Shown here piece after piece: positions 37,701 to 45,553 of a stretch of DNA of 64,000 nt; the stretch's first letter is position 1, and each line of letters begins with the position of its first letter. The stretch is from Candidatus Limisoma faecipullorum. GTDB lineage: Bacteria; Bacteroidota; Bacteroidia; Bacteroidales; Muribaculaceae. The notes beneath the pieces were generated by a model that was not told the DNA's origin, made no database searches, and was given only the letters and a program-made list of their open reading frames with translations. The stretch covers positions 1 to 64,000 of the forward strand of contig JADIMC010000010.1 in assembly GCA_017694955.1 (NCBI GenBank). Direction: 5' to 3'. The position numbers and the translations under genes were made by a program.

Positions 37701-38542
37701 TTCACTTCATGTGCGCTTCCGGCTACGAGGAGTGCGGGGCTGGTGAATGTGTATGTGGCAGTATTTCCGCCGGCAAGCGGAGTGTTGACTGTTTCAGACA
37801 CTTTCTCTCCGCCGTCGATTTGACAGTTCATTGTGTACGTTTGGCAATCGAATCCTATGTTGGAAACAGTGGCTGTGACAAACTGCTGAGTGTTGCAGCT
37901 CGAAACAGGGCTTGTGATGCCGGTTACCTGCAAATCCGAGACCTTCTCTTTATTTATCCTGATATCGTCAAGATATAAGGTGTTGGTAATATATGGGATG
38001 GAAGCCGTAGTTCCATAATCGTGGAATGCGATATGGATCTGCTGCCCGGCGAATTGGTCAAGGCTGAAGCTGTAATTGCTCCAGTTCTTTGCGCTTTCAG
38101 GCACTATGGAAAACAATGTGTAAGTGAAATCTTCCGGAGCTGTTCCTGTGGTTGACACTACAACCTCGAATTTCACTTTGTTTTCGTCTTTCACATTTGC
38201 ATTGCCATTGTATGATGAATTATGCCCCATCATAAAATTGAGCACATCCCCGCTTTCAACGCTTACGCTTGGCGAAATCAGCCACTGGTCGGGAGTGACA
38301 TCGTCCATCGCCCGTCCTGTTTGTGACGATACGGCATATGCGCCACCTTGTTCATATCCTGAAATGGTTCGCTCAAGATCCGATGTTCCCTCATAAGGGG
38401 CTATGCTCCACTTGTAGGTGTCATTGGTGTTGACCACCGTCCACGTTCCGGGAATGTCACCACTTTCGAACGTCTCCTGGAATGTTTGCCCGAATGCAGC
38501 GATTGCAAACACTCCAAATAAAAAGGTAAATAACTTTCTCAT
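34793..38542 (-). CDS. Large T9SS-exported protein with repeated choice-of-anchor J / CARDB-like domains
   Basis: A 1249-residue surface protein with a signal peptide (MRKLFTFLFGVFAIAAFG). It alternates cleaved-adhesin/choice-of-anchor J domains, with repeats of the kind WLISPSVSVESGD, YLDDIRIN and DIILDDIRFDQ, with CARDB-like beta domains (for example GVTVAATFRNAGGETL and FKATYSVNGGAAVEE). The C-terminus (about 1180-1249) is a type A T9SS sorting domain (DIKVYAVSGTLVGQ ... LPKGIYVITVNTDNG ... DKVIVR). I start at the ATG giving the signal peptide, 18 codons after an alternative. Likely adhesin or surface binding protein; ligand unknown. Confidence 0.88.
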   Translation of the reverse strand: MRKLFTFLFGVFAIAAFGQTFQETFESGDIPGTWTVVNTNDTYKWSIAPYEGTSDLERTISGYEQGGAYAVSSQTGRAMDDVTPDQWLISPSVSVESGDVLNFMMGHNSSYNGNANVKDENKVKFEVVVSTTGTAPEDFTYTLFSIVPESAKNWSNYSFSLDQFAGQQIHIAFHDYGTTASIPYITNTLYLDDIRINKEKVSDLQVTGITSPVSSCNTQQFVTATVSNIGFDCQTYTMNCQIDGGEKVSETVNTPLAGGNTATYTFTSPALLVAGSAHEVKVWAEASSDSNHDNDAFATEVEIGDEIPFPFSMTDDNAETTFSSSYTRTSGWVTMGWAYYNDAMMKGWVYNSGLTSYLLSNCIALPKGAVKLSFDYMALSTAKLNVYLVTEPGVYDYLAGSIDLPAAEEYTAGSITLSVPDDGIYTIAITPDDSYFGSFYLDYIKIDEAGADVAIVSVDSPMHNATLAKSGVTVAATFRNAGGETLTDIPVCYQFDDGEIVRETIDRIEAGESAQHTFTSTIDLSAIGSHTLKVWAEFDGDTEPGNDSATRTISAYEAYDFPFEASFEADEQNDNWITYNADSDILYWEITQVIDGNINYAKDGVQAAYMSSASGIEHNDWLISPAINASEGKARISFYYTTRMSSSSGDDGCNIKLYLATTDNPDEISKGEPLAVFTLTDENVLVYKQGYSPVEIPADGTYYVAFYNDGMGHDIILDDIRFDQSEDLSILSASNSSVSGFNLTENTVTMEISNHGTTAQSGFKATYSVNGGAAVEETVQQSIAPGESLQYSFSNKVDVSVPGTYQISVSVVADNDADTYNNNWTLPEFTSYANAGLPYDVDFDTEEQRAQWTASGNWMVAANLTTSQSAYNGKGALYHTGAAPADGDWVYSGCIEIPAGTYDFSFFYRTFMNMTDVERYGQNFSIYLGKEQNPEAMTIPLYSIEGTVVTTKVYEKVLKQVEIEESGNYYIGVKCTTTSSWGTLYIDMITLEAPATEGLVLGTYESDFADNLDEWYQYNPADNFKQWESGEGVDGASCLTASTTSYFFYDDMAADLPGLLVAPAFKLHKGDEINASLDYRIAVDNIDDLTEEDKARIKIGVYLADKNLPQAFTTQMALGTTISDGIQTATGKVTIPADGIYYVGILADGQRSAISNIVTSSYELYGVKLWNDDNGGISNATGQKLFVYANNTVHMLGDYTDIKVYAVSGTLVGQYSGIDEIYLGNLPKGIYVITVNTDNGAATDKVIVR

Positions 38543-38597
38543 ACGATTCGGCTTTATTGTTGATATTTTTGCAAATAAAGCGATTAAAAACGACAAA

Positions 38598-38700
38598 AAG
38601 CAACTTAAATACCCTTATTTGTTTACAATATGGTTGCGGTTCTTTGTGGAAATCACTACGGTGTGCGTATGTAAGTTGCTTATAATCAGATATGAGCAAC
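38598..38700. promoter_or_regulatory. Three GTTGCT-type repeats between divergent genes
   Basis: AAGCAACTTA (38598-38607) and its exact complement TAAGTTGCTT (38672-38681) form a 10-bp inverted repeat 64 bases apart. A third copy with one mismatch lies at 38691-38700, so that GTTGCTTATA and TATGAGCAAC pair as a local hairpin (38675-38700). They lie between the T9SS adhesin gene and the TPR-LuxR regulator gene and could be its sites (inference). Confidence 0.4.
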
Positions 38701-38764
38701 GCATTATTATCGCGGCTGTATGTGCCCTGTTTGGTAAATGTGATATTTTTTGCAATTAAAATGC

Positions 38765-38793
38765 TTGAATATCTGTATGATTAGTTAAATTTG
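38765..38793 (+). promoter_or_regulatory. Promoter of the TPR-LuxR regulator
   Basis: TTG (38765-38767), 18 bases, then TAAATTTG (38786-38793), 16 bases before the ATG at 38810. Confidence 0.65.
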
Positions 38794-38809
38794 CCGTATC
38801 GAAAAATCA

Positions 38810-40600
38810 ATGAATATGCGTGGATTTCTTATTGTCGTTATTGCGGTTGCGTGTTGGCAGGCTATGTTGGCATCGTCTTTATCCGAGCAGTATCGTAAGG
38901 TGCTGGAGGAGACGGTTGCGACAGCTGCGGTTGAGAAAGAGGCTTCGTTTCAATCGCTTCGGCTGAGGGCGGATTCGCTTATGACGCTTCCGGCATCGGA
39001 GCATAATGTGATTTCGACGGTTAGGGTTGTCTTGGATTTGTGTTCGTTGTTTTATGATGAAACGTCTTATCATAAGGTTATCAATTATGTTTCATATTGC
39101 CGTCCGCTGCTGGAGGGGATTCTTCCGGATACGGGGCAAGCTCAATCGGTTTATGTCGATATTTTGAATCATTACGGGATGGCTTATGGCTCGTTGCAGC
39201 TCGGTGACTTAAGCGTTAGTGCGTTTGAGAAAGCATTGAGGGTCGCCGATAAATTCGGTTTGGAGGACAAGCAGGCGGTATTATACAATAATATCGGCAA
39301 CATTTACCTTAGAAAGGCTCAATACGAGGAGGCTGACTCGTTGTTTCTGAAAGCCGTGCGGATTAATGAGTCGGGAAAGAACAAGAAGCGGTTGTATATC
39401 AATTACAATAATCTGTCGGTTTCGGCTGCGGAGAGGCACAATTATAATAAAGCCCTGGAATATGCATTCCTTGCGATGCATCAGCTCGACGCGGAAACTG
39501 ATAGAAGCAAGAGAATGCTGTTGCAGCGCAATATTGCGGAGATTTATATGAAAAATGGCGAGCCATCGCTTGCCTTGCGCAATATGAGGGAGGTGATAGC
39601 CTATCAGGAGGAGCATAAGGAGCTGAGGCATCTGGCTGATTCCTATCAAACGATGGCGCATATCTTTGATAATTCCGCTGATTCGTTTGCTGTGTATCTC
39701 CATCGTGCGGAAAATGCGGCAAAGATGTCGAGCTCGCTGATGGAGATTCCGTCAATTCTGCTTGAATTGGGAGAATATTACAGCGGCAGGCGGGATTTCG
39801 TGAATTCAAGCCGCTATTTCGAGGAATATGCCTCGGTGAAGGATTCTATTTTGAGCATGGAAATGAAGATGCATATGCAGGGACTTTCGAATGTATATAC
39901 GAAAGAGGCTATGCAGGCGGATAGAATAGAGGGGTTGGAGGAAGATGTCTTGAAGGCGGGCAGGCGTGTGAAATGGGTGTCGGTAGTGTCGGTGTGCGCG
40001 TTGATTGTGGCTATGGTTGTGTCGTTGAGGTTGCTTGCCGTGAGACGCAGGAAATATTTCATCAAGGCAAGGAGCAAGCTGAAGGAAAAGTTGTTGCATA
40101 TTCAGGGGATGGAAGCTGAGAAGATGCGCTGTGCGGAGGCCTTGAGGGCGAAGGACGAGGCTTTTGCGCAAAATGAGAAAAAGCGTACGGTGATGGCGTT
40201 GCAGGCATTGCGTGTGCACGAGTTTACGGATTCGTTGTCTGCCGGGATAAAACAGTTGCTGCTGAAGCTCAACGTGCGTGATACGGAAACGAGGAAAGCC
40301 TTGCGCGACGTTCTTTATGATATCAGCCGTATGGACAACGACAGCGCATTGAAAGAGTTTGTTAGCTCGTTTGAGAACATCAACAGCAGGTTCTACGATT
40401 CTTTGTCGGTTGTTTATCCGAATCTTACGGCTCGCGAATTGCGGATGTGCGCTTTGCTGAGGCTCGGCTTGTCGAGCAAGGAGATAGCCGGAATCACGTT
40501 TAGGGAGGTGCGCAGTGTGGAAGCTGTACGCAACCGTCTGCGCAAGAAGTTCGGTTTGGAACAGTCGGAGAATCTTGTGGATTTCCTGAAACGATTTTAA
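38810..40600 (+). CDS. Membrane-anchored TPR-LuxR transcription regulator
   Basis: A 596-residue protein combining an exported sensor and a DNA-binding domain. A signal-like N-terminus (FLIVVIAVACWQAMLASS) is followed by tetratricopeptide repeats (about 25-350, for example QAVLYNNIGNIYLRKAQYEEADSLFLKAV), one membrane helix (about 387-406, WVSVVSVCALIVAMVVSLRLL), a coiled coil, and a C-terminal LuxR/GerE-type helix-turn-helix (about 540-590, NLTARELRMCALLRLGLSSKEIAG). Such one-component TPR regulators are frequent in Bacteroidota; the membrane anchor means DNA must be bound at the membrane. It diverges from the large T9SS adhesin, a possible target. Confidence 0.85.
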   Translation: MNMRGFLIVVIAVACWQAMLASSLSEQYRKVLEETVATAAVEKEASFQSLRLRADSLMTLPASEHNVISTVRVVLDLCSLFYDETSYHKVINYVSYCRPLLEGILPDTGQAQSVYVDILNHYGMAYGSLQLGDLSVSAFEKALRVADKFGLEDKQAVLYNNIGNIYLRKAQYEEADSLFLKAVRINESGKNKKRLYINYNNLSVSAAERHNYNKALEYAFLAMHQLDAETDRSKRMLLQRNIAEIYMKNGEPSLALRNMREVIAYQEEHKELRHLADSYQTMAHIFDNSADSFAVYLHRAENAAKMSSSLMEIPSILLELGEYYSGRRDFVNSSRYFEEYASVKDSILSMEMKMHMQGLSNVYTKEAMQADRIEGLEEDVLKAGRRVKWVSVVSVCALIVAMVVSLRLLAVRRRKYFIKARSKLKEKLLHIQGMEAEKMRCAEALRAKDEAFAQNEKKRTVMALQALRVHEFTDSLSAGIKQLLLKLNVRDTETRKALRDVLYDISRMDNDSALKEFVSSFENINSRFYDSLSVVYPNLTARELRMCALLRLGLSSKEIAGITFREVRSVEAVRNRLRKKFGLEQSENLVDFLKRF

Positions 40601-40631
40601 TCAAGCAGGCGGTAATGTCAACATTTATAAT

Positions 40632-40639
40632 TAATTTTG
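40632..40639 (+). promoter_or_regulatory. -7 box before argH
   Basis: TAATTTTG fits TAnnTTTG, 23 bases before the argH ATG. A clear -33 box is not seen. Confidence 0.5.
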
Positions 40640-40662
40640 CTATACAGAAATGAAATAAGGCG

Positions 40663-42012
40663 ATGGGAACGAAACTTTGGGAGAAATCGGTGGAAGTTGA
40701 CGGCGGAGTGGAACGCTACACCGTAGGGCGCGACCGCGAGATGGATTTGTATCTTGCTCCGTACGATGTGCTCGGCTCGATGGCGCACATAATAATGCTT
40801 GAATCAGTCGGGCTGCTGGAGAAAGAGGAGTTGAAGCCGTTGCTCGCAGAGCTGAAACAGATATACGGGTTGGCGGAGAAAGGCGACTTCGTGATAGAGG
40901 ACGGTGTGGAGGATGTGCATTCGCAGGTGGAGCTTATGCTTACGCGGAAGCTCGGCGCTTTGGGCAAGAAGATACATTCCGGTCGCTCGCGCAACGACCA
41001 GGTGATGGTTGACCTGAAGCTGTTCATCCGTTCCGAAATCGAAGGTGTCGCGGATGCCGTCCGGAAATTGTTCCGTACATTGTTGGCGCAAAGCGAACGC
41101 TACAAGGACAAGATTATCCCCGGATACACTCACTTGCAGGTGGCTATGCCGTCGTCGTTCGGGCTATGGTTCGGCGCGTATGCCGAAAGCCTTGTTGACG
41201 ATCTTACGGTGCTTCAAGCCGCCTATCGCATAACAAACCGCAACCCGCTGGGCTCGGCTGCCGGCTATGGCTCATCATTCCCGCTTAACCGTGAGATGAC
41301 TACCAGACTGCTCGGATTCGAGTCGATGAATTATAACGTGGTGTATGCCCAGATGGGGCGCGGCAAGACAGAGCGCATCGTGGCAAACGCCCTTGCCGGG
41401 ATAGCCGCCACCGTGTCGCGTCTGGCTTTCGACGTGTGTATGTTCAATTCGCAGAATTTCGGTTTTGTCAAGCTGCCCGACGAATACACCACAGGCTCGT
41501 CGATAATGCCTCACAAGAAGAATCCTGACGTGTTTGAGCTGACGCGCGCGAAATGCAACCGCCTGCAATCGCTGCCTATGGAGATAACGTTGATACTCAA
41601 CAATCTTCCTTCGGGATATTTCCGTGATATGCAGCTTATAAAAGAATCATTTCTGCCGGCATTCGGCGAGTTGAGGTCGATATTGGCGATGACAGACGAA
41701 ATGCTGTCGAAAATCGAGATAAAGGATGGCATTGCTGATGATCCGCGGTATGAATATATGTTCTCTGTCGAAGAAGTGAATCGCTTGGTGCGCGAGGGGA
41801 TGCCGTTCCGCGACGCATACAAGAAGGTTGGGTTGGAAATCGAGGCCGGTGCATTCGAGCCTGTCAAGGAAGTGCATCACACCCACGAAGGTTCCATCGG
41901 CAACCTGTGCAACGACCGCATTGCCGCGCTCTTCGATGCCGCCTACGGCAGTTTCCGTTTTGACGATGCCCACCGCGCCGTCGAAAAATTGTTGGACTAT
42001 CAGTATGCATAG
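40663..42012 (+). CDS. argH: Argininosuccinate lyase
   Basis: A 449-residue enzyme that splits argininosuccinate to arginine and fumarate. Family signature GSSIMPHKKNPDVFELTRAK holds the catalytic Ser loop; KKIHSGRSRNDQVMVD and GYTHLQVAMPSSF provide other active-site regions. No other arginine gene is in the window. The next gene starts 2 bases after the stop, and two more follow closely, so argH leads a four-gene unit with an aldo-keto reductase and two envelope proteins that have no obvious link to arginine. Confidence 0.97.
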   Translation: MGTKLWEKSVEVDGGVERYTVGRDREMDLYLAPYDVLGSMAHIIMLESVGLLEKEELKPLLAELKQIYGLAEKGDFVIEDGVEDVHSQVELMLTRKLGALGKKIHSGRSRNDQVMVDLKLFIRSEIEGVADAVRKLFRTLLAQSERYKDKIIPGYTHLQVAMPSSFGLWFGAYAESLVDDLTVLQAAYRITNRNPLGSAAGYGSSFPLNREMTTRLLGFESMNYNVVYAQMGRGKTERIVANALAGIAATVSRLAFDVCMFNSQNFGFVKLPDEYTTGSSIMPHKKNPDVFELTRAKCNRLQSLPMEITLILNNLPSGYFRDMQLIKESFLPAFGELRSILAMTDEMLSKIEIKDGIADDPRYEYMFSVEEVNRLVREGMPFRDAYKKVGLEIEAGAFEPVKEVHHTHEGSIGNLCNDRIAALFDAAYGSFRFDDAHRAVEKLLDYQYA

Positions 42013-42014
42013 GT

Positions 42015-43028
42015 ATGGGGGCTTTGAATTTTTGTGTTGACTACAAGGCGGATTCCGGACGGTACGACGGAAGGATGCCGTACCGCAAATGCGGCAATTC
42101 CGGCATAAGGCTGCCGGAGCTTTCTTTGGGATTCTGGTGGAATTTCGGCGGAATCAACCCGCTGGAGGAGTCGCGCGAGAAGATTCTCTATGCATTCGAT
42201 CACGGAATAACTTGTTTCGACCTCGCCAACAACTACGGTCCTCCGTTCGGTACGGCGGAGCAGACATTCGGGCGTGTATATAAGGACAATCTACGCCCTT
42301 ACCGCAACGAGATGATAGTGACCACGAAAGCCGGCTACAATATGTGGGAGGGTCCTTACGGATGCGGCTCTTCTCGCAAGATGCTGATGGCAAGCATCGA
42401 TGACTCGCTGCGGAGGATGAATCTTGATTATGTGGATATATTCTACTCCCACCGTTATGACCCGGAGACGCCTATCGACGAGACAATGCAGGCGCTTGTC
42501 GATATCGTCAGGCAGGGCAAGGCTCTCTATGTGGGGCTTTCGAGGTATCCGGTCGATAAATTGCTCTATGCAATGAAATATTTGCAGGAAAGCAATGTGC
42601 CGTGCCTCATATATCAGGGCAGGTACAATATGCTCGACCGCGGGGTGGAGCAAAACATATTGCGCACGCTTTCCGCTTCGGGCATCGGCTTCACGGCTTT
42701 TTGCCCGATTGCCCAGGGTATATTGACTGACAAATATCTTAACGGCATACCGGCTGATTCGCGTGTGGGCAAAGGGCATTATCTGACGGAAAAAGACATA
42801 TCTGCCGATGTGCTTCGAAAAGTGGCGGCGCTGAATGCGGTGGCTTTGCGGCGAGGACAGACACTGGCGCAGATGGCCACTGCGTGGCTGCTTGCAAGGG
42901 AGGAGGTCACGTCGGTGATAATCGGTCCGCGGACGACGGCTCAGCTTATCGACAGTCTCGGCGCAGTGACTAACACTTCATTTGATAATGAAGAACTTAA
43001 AGAAATTGACAAAATATTAAACGAATGA
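42015..43028 (+). CDS. Aldo/keto reductase (YghZ/GpR-like)
   Basis: A 337-residue NADPH-dependent oxidoreductase of the YghZ (L-glyceraldehyde-3-phosphate reductase) subgroup. It shows the catalytic tetrad in a TIM barrel: Asp and Tyr in CFDLANNYGPPFGTAE, Lys in VTTKAGYNMWEGPYG, His in YSHRYDPETP; C-terminal cofactor contacts are in EVTSVIIGPRTTAQL. The true substrate is unknown; the subgroup handles methylglyoxal and small aldehydes. The stop overlaps the next gene by 4 bases (ATGA). Confidence 0.93.
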   Translation: MGALNFCVDYKADSGRYDGRMPYRKCGNSGIRLPELSLGFWWNFGGINPLEESREKILYAFDHGITCFDLANNYGPPFGTAEQTFGRVYKDNLRPYRNEMIVTTKAGYNMWEGPYGCGSSRKMLMASIDDSLRRMNLDYVDIFYSHRYDPETPIDETMQALVDIVRQGKALYVGLSRYPVDKLLYAMKYLQESNVPCLIYQGRYNMLDRGVEQNILRTLSASGIGFTAFCPIAQGILTDKYLNGIPADSRVGKGHYLTEKDISADVLRKVAALNAVALRRGQTLAQMATAWLLAREEVTSVIIGPRTTAQLIDSLGAVTNTSFDNEELKEIDKILNE

Positions 43029-43516
43029 CAGTTAAACAGATTGCGCAGTATCTGCTGCTCATAGCGGCAAGTTTTTCCATAAGCTCGTGCGAAAGCGTCG
43101 ATGACAACCGCGTACCGCCGGTGAGGGTGTTCATTAATTTGGGTAACACCGGGTTGTGGAACACTTATGGCGTGTCGGGCTACGGCGACTATCGCTTTTT
43201 TTCAAAAAAAGACCGCATACCTAACAATTACAGTTATACTGAAAAGGAATATACCGGTTTCGGGGGCGTTTTGCTCATCTATGGAGTTAATGGCCCGCTG
43301 GCCTACGACCGTGCCTGCCCGAATGAAGCCAAGCAGGATGTGGTGCTGAATATTGACAAGGAAAATTTCGAGGCGGTATGTCCGAAATGCGGCTCACGCT
43401 TCAATGTGTGCGAGGCATACGGTGCGCCATTGTCAGGACCGGCACTCGACAACCAATACGGTATGCGACGAGTTGGCATGACACCTGCAAACGGAGGCTG
43501 GATAATAAGTAACTAA
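43025..43516 (+). CDS. Lipoprotein with Rieske-like fold lacking the usual histidine ligands
   Basis: A 163-residue lipoprotein (lipobox ISSC, Cys22). The second half has the layout of a Rieske domain, YDRACPNEAK and then VCPKCGSRFNVCEAYGAPLSGPA, including the Gly/Pro-rich loop, but where Rieske proteins have Cys-x-His and Cys-x-x-His, this one has CPN and CPKC. It therefore probably does not hold a normal 2Fe-2S Rieske cluster; a different metal or a structural role is possible. Small lipoproteins of this type recur in Bacteroidota. Coupled by ATGA overlap to the aldo/keto reductase. Confidence 0.7.
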   Translation: MTVKQIAQYLLLIAASFSISSCESVDDNRVPPVRVFINLGNTGLWNTYGVSGYGDYRFFSKKDRIPNNYSYTEKEYTGFGGVLLIYGVNGPLAYDRACPNEAKQDVVLNIDKENFEAVCPKCGSRFNVCEAYGAPLSGPALDNQYGMRRVGMTPANGGWIISN

Positions 43517-43529
43517 CAAATAGGGAGAT

Positions 43530-44582
43530 ATGAAAAGTTTAAAATTCTTTTTGTTTCTGTTGCTGCTTGCTGGTATGGATGTGGCGGCACAGACTACCGG
43601 ACTGTTTACCTACAACGGTGGCTATTTCGTGAAAGCCGGTGACTACTGGACGGAATACCGCCCTGCGGAGAAGGACGGGGTATGGGCTACATATACTCAA
43701 TATAATGAGGAGACGAATTACTATCAGGTGAAGAATTCCTCTTGTTCGCTCAGTATTCCTAAAACCAGTAATAACAATTTCTATATATGGGAGGACGGCG
43801 AATGGAAAGTGATTTACACCACAAAGCATATCTATGGCTATTTCAATGACGAGAGCCGTGAAATATATGCATATAATCAAGGTGGATATTTCGTCCGCGA
43901 CGGAAATACGTGGCGCGAATACCGCCCGGACAAGAAAGCCGGGCTGTGGGCTACATACACACAATATAAGGAAGACGACAACTATTTCTATATGCGCAGC
44001 ACGGCGAGCGAGGTGTGCGTGCCCAAAGACGAGCACAACGACTTCTACCTGCTCAACGGCGGCAAATGGATGAAATGCTACACCACGTCGGCAATCTACG
44101 TCACAAAAACGCCGGCGGCCGGCGGCAACTCCACTACAAGCATTGACGAGGAATCAGGCTACGACTATGTGTTCAGGTACAAATCTTACAGCAGAGTGGA
44201 ATATAAGGAAGAGGAAAGCGAGTACCCCCTCATCAATTTCTTCTTGGGAGGTGTTACTTACCGGGAAGAGACAGAGCAGATAGATTTGTCTGCAAAGGTG
44301 TGCATCTCGCGCAACGGCAAAATGATGATTGAGCTCGGCGGAGACTGCTTCTATCTTACATTCGCCAAGATAGACAAAGGACTTACGGACAGCTATATCG
44401 AAATTTATCCATACGCGGACAATTATGACTGCAAACTGGCAATATACAAAACCGGGAATTGCCAATTGTCGCTCGACAAAGCGGAGCTGGGGATTGGTTT
44501 GTGGAATCTGCACGGAGGCGATTATGAATCCACCTACAATGAAATATTCCGATTAGTGGATAGCTACACTTTCCTGAAATAG
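43530..44582 (+). CDS. Secreted protein with internal duplication, function unknown
   Basis: A 350-residue protein with signal peptide (FFLFLLLLAGMDVAAQ). Residues about 28-103 and about 112-187 are two copies of one unit: GGYFVKAGDYWTEYRPAEKDGVWATYTQY against GGYFVRDGNTWREYRPDKKAGLWATYTQY, shown here as two recognisable blocks. Each ends with a W/Y-rich strand (EDGEWKVIYTT, NGGKWMKCYTT). The rest (about 200-350) is a separate beta-rich part. I do not recognise the family. It ends the argH unit at a terminator and is preceded by AGGGAG, a fair ribosome site. Confidence 0.7.
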   Translation: MKSLKFFLFLLLLAGMDVAAQTTGLFTYNGGYFVKAGDYWTEYRPAEKDGVWATYTQYNEETNYYQVKNSSCSLSIPKTSNNNFYIWEDGEWKVIYTTKHIYGYFNDESREIYAYNQGGYFVRDGNTWREYRPDKKAGLWATYTQYKEDDNYFYMRSTASEVCVPKDEHNDFYLLNGGKWMKCYTTSAIYVTKTPAAGGNSTTSIDEESGYDYVFRYKSYSRVEYKEEESEYPLINFFLGGVTYREETEQIDLSAKVCISRNGKMMIELGGDCFYLTFAKIDKGLTDSYIEIYPYADNYDCKLAIYKTGNCQLSLDKAELGIGLWNLHGGDYESTYNEIFRLVDSYTFLK

Positions 44583-44611
44583 GTCTCCATATCCTAAGCA
44601 TACAGGACAAA

Positions 44612-44655
44612 AAGCAATGGCTGCCGCGATTCAACAACGCAGCAGCCATTTTTCA
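44612..44655. terminator. Bidirectional terminator
   Basis: AATGGCTGC (44616-44624) pairs with GCAGCCATT (44642-44650), followed by TTT, with AAAA on the left; between convergent genes. Confidence 0.85.
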
Positions 44656-44694
44656 AAATCACAGAATCTAAGTAAAGCTATCACAAGGTTGGTG

Positions 44695-45435
44695 TCATTT
44701 AAGGTCTCCTGCATTCATAGATGTACCCAATTTCATTTTTGTAGTATTATTATCCGCTTTGTCCTCGAAATTAAGTTTATAGAAATATTCTCCTGCAGAA
44801 TAAGTTTTCGTCCGTATGATTAGCCCTTTCAATGAGGGATTTTCCGAAAGCAGTTTGTCGGTATTGAACGACACGATGCCGTTGTATGGATATTGCTCGA
44901 CGTCGTTGTTGGCATTGTGGCGGAATTCCACGTATAAATATCCGTCTTCCGTCTTCTTAGGCTCGTCAACGGTGACAAGGTTTATATAATGAGTCTTGTC
45001 GCCGCCGGAAAAATATTGGAAGCGGAAATTCAAATATTTGTCGGTTGCCCATATTTCCGATACGGAGATGTAGTCGTCGCCTATCTCATTGGAATTTTCG
45101 GCTGTCAGATGCACGGGGTCCTTGACCAGTATCTTATACAGATAAAAGATGTCGATTTTCCCGTCATAGCCCTGAGGCTCTTCGCTGTCGAATGTGAATT
45201 CCACATACAGCCTGTCGCCTGCCTTGGCTTCTGCGGCTACTTCCGTCGAATTGCTTATCAGCAGTTTCCGTCCGCTGTCGGTTGCGATGAGGTAATTGAT
45301 TCCGTCCGCTTTTTCAAGGCTTCCGATGGTGGAATAATATGTGCCGTTATTGTCATCGTTCATACATGAGGATGTCACCGCCATTATGAAGGCGATGCAG
45401 ATGAGTTTTATTAAATTCACTTGAGACTTTGTCAT
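44695..45435 (-). CDS. NigD-like lipoprotein
   Basis: A 246-residue lipoprotein (lipobox VTSSC, Cys24, then acidic MNDDN). It has the two-domain NigD-like layout: an N-terminal beta domain (GSLEKADGINYLIATDSGRKLL, RLYVEFTFDSEEPQG) and a C-terminal beta-sandwich (DKYLNFRFQYFSGGDKTHYINLV, YLYVEFRHNANND). NigD-like proteins are named after a nigrescin locus gene but their role is unclear; they are common surface or vesicle-linked lipoproteins in Bacteroidota. The gene diverges from an ECF sigma gene, and an ECF-like promoter copy faces it, so it is a probable member of that regulon. Confidence 0.87.
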   Translation of the reverse strand: MTKSQVNLIKLICIAFIMAVTSSCMNDDNNGTYYSTIGSLEKADGINYLIATDSGRKLLISNSTEVAAEAKAGDRLYVEFTFDSEEPQGYDGKIDIFYLYKILVKDPVHLTAENSNEIGDDYISVSEIWATDKYLNFRFQYFSGGDKTHYINLVTVDEPKKTEDGYLYVEFRHNANNDVEQYPYNGIVSFNTDKLLSENPSLKGLIIRTKTYSAGEYFYKLNFEDKADNNTTKMKLGTSMNAGDLK

Positions 45436-45456
45436 AGTTTTAAATGTTTTTGTTTC

Positions 45457-45539
45457 ATAAACGGAGATTTGGGCAAATACTGCATCGGTGACAAAAAATT
45501 TTTTTATAAGATGCAGTTTTTTGATGTTTTTCCGTTTAT
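45457..45539. promoter_or_regulatory. Mirror-image pair of ECF-like promoters, NigD-like gene / sigma operon
   Basis: Each strand carries GATGCAG, 14 bases, then TCCGTTTAT: plus at 45510-45516 and 45531-45539; minus at 45486-45480 and 45465-45457. Both sets share one centre (about 45498), filled by A6T7 (45493-45505). If CGTTTAT is the -10, the spacing from GATGCAG is 16, normal for ECF promoters. Plus faces the sigma gene (ATG 14 bases after the -10 copy), minus faces the NigD-like gene (ATG 21 bases after). No TAnnTTTG box is present on either side. The sequences are seen; their role as ECF promoters is inferred. Confidence 0.7.
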
Positions 45540-45553
45540 AAAATACTTGAAAA

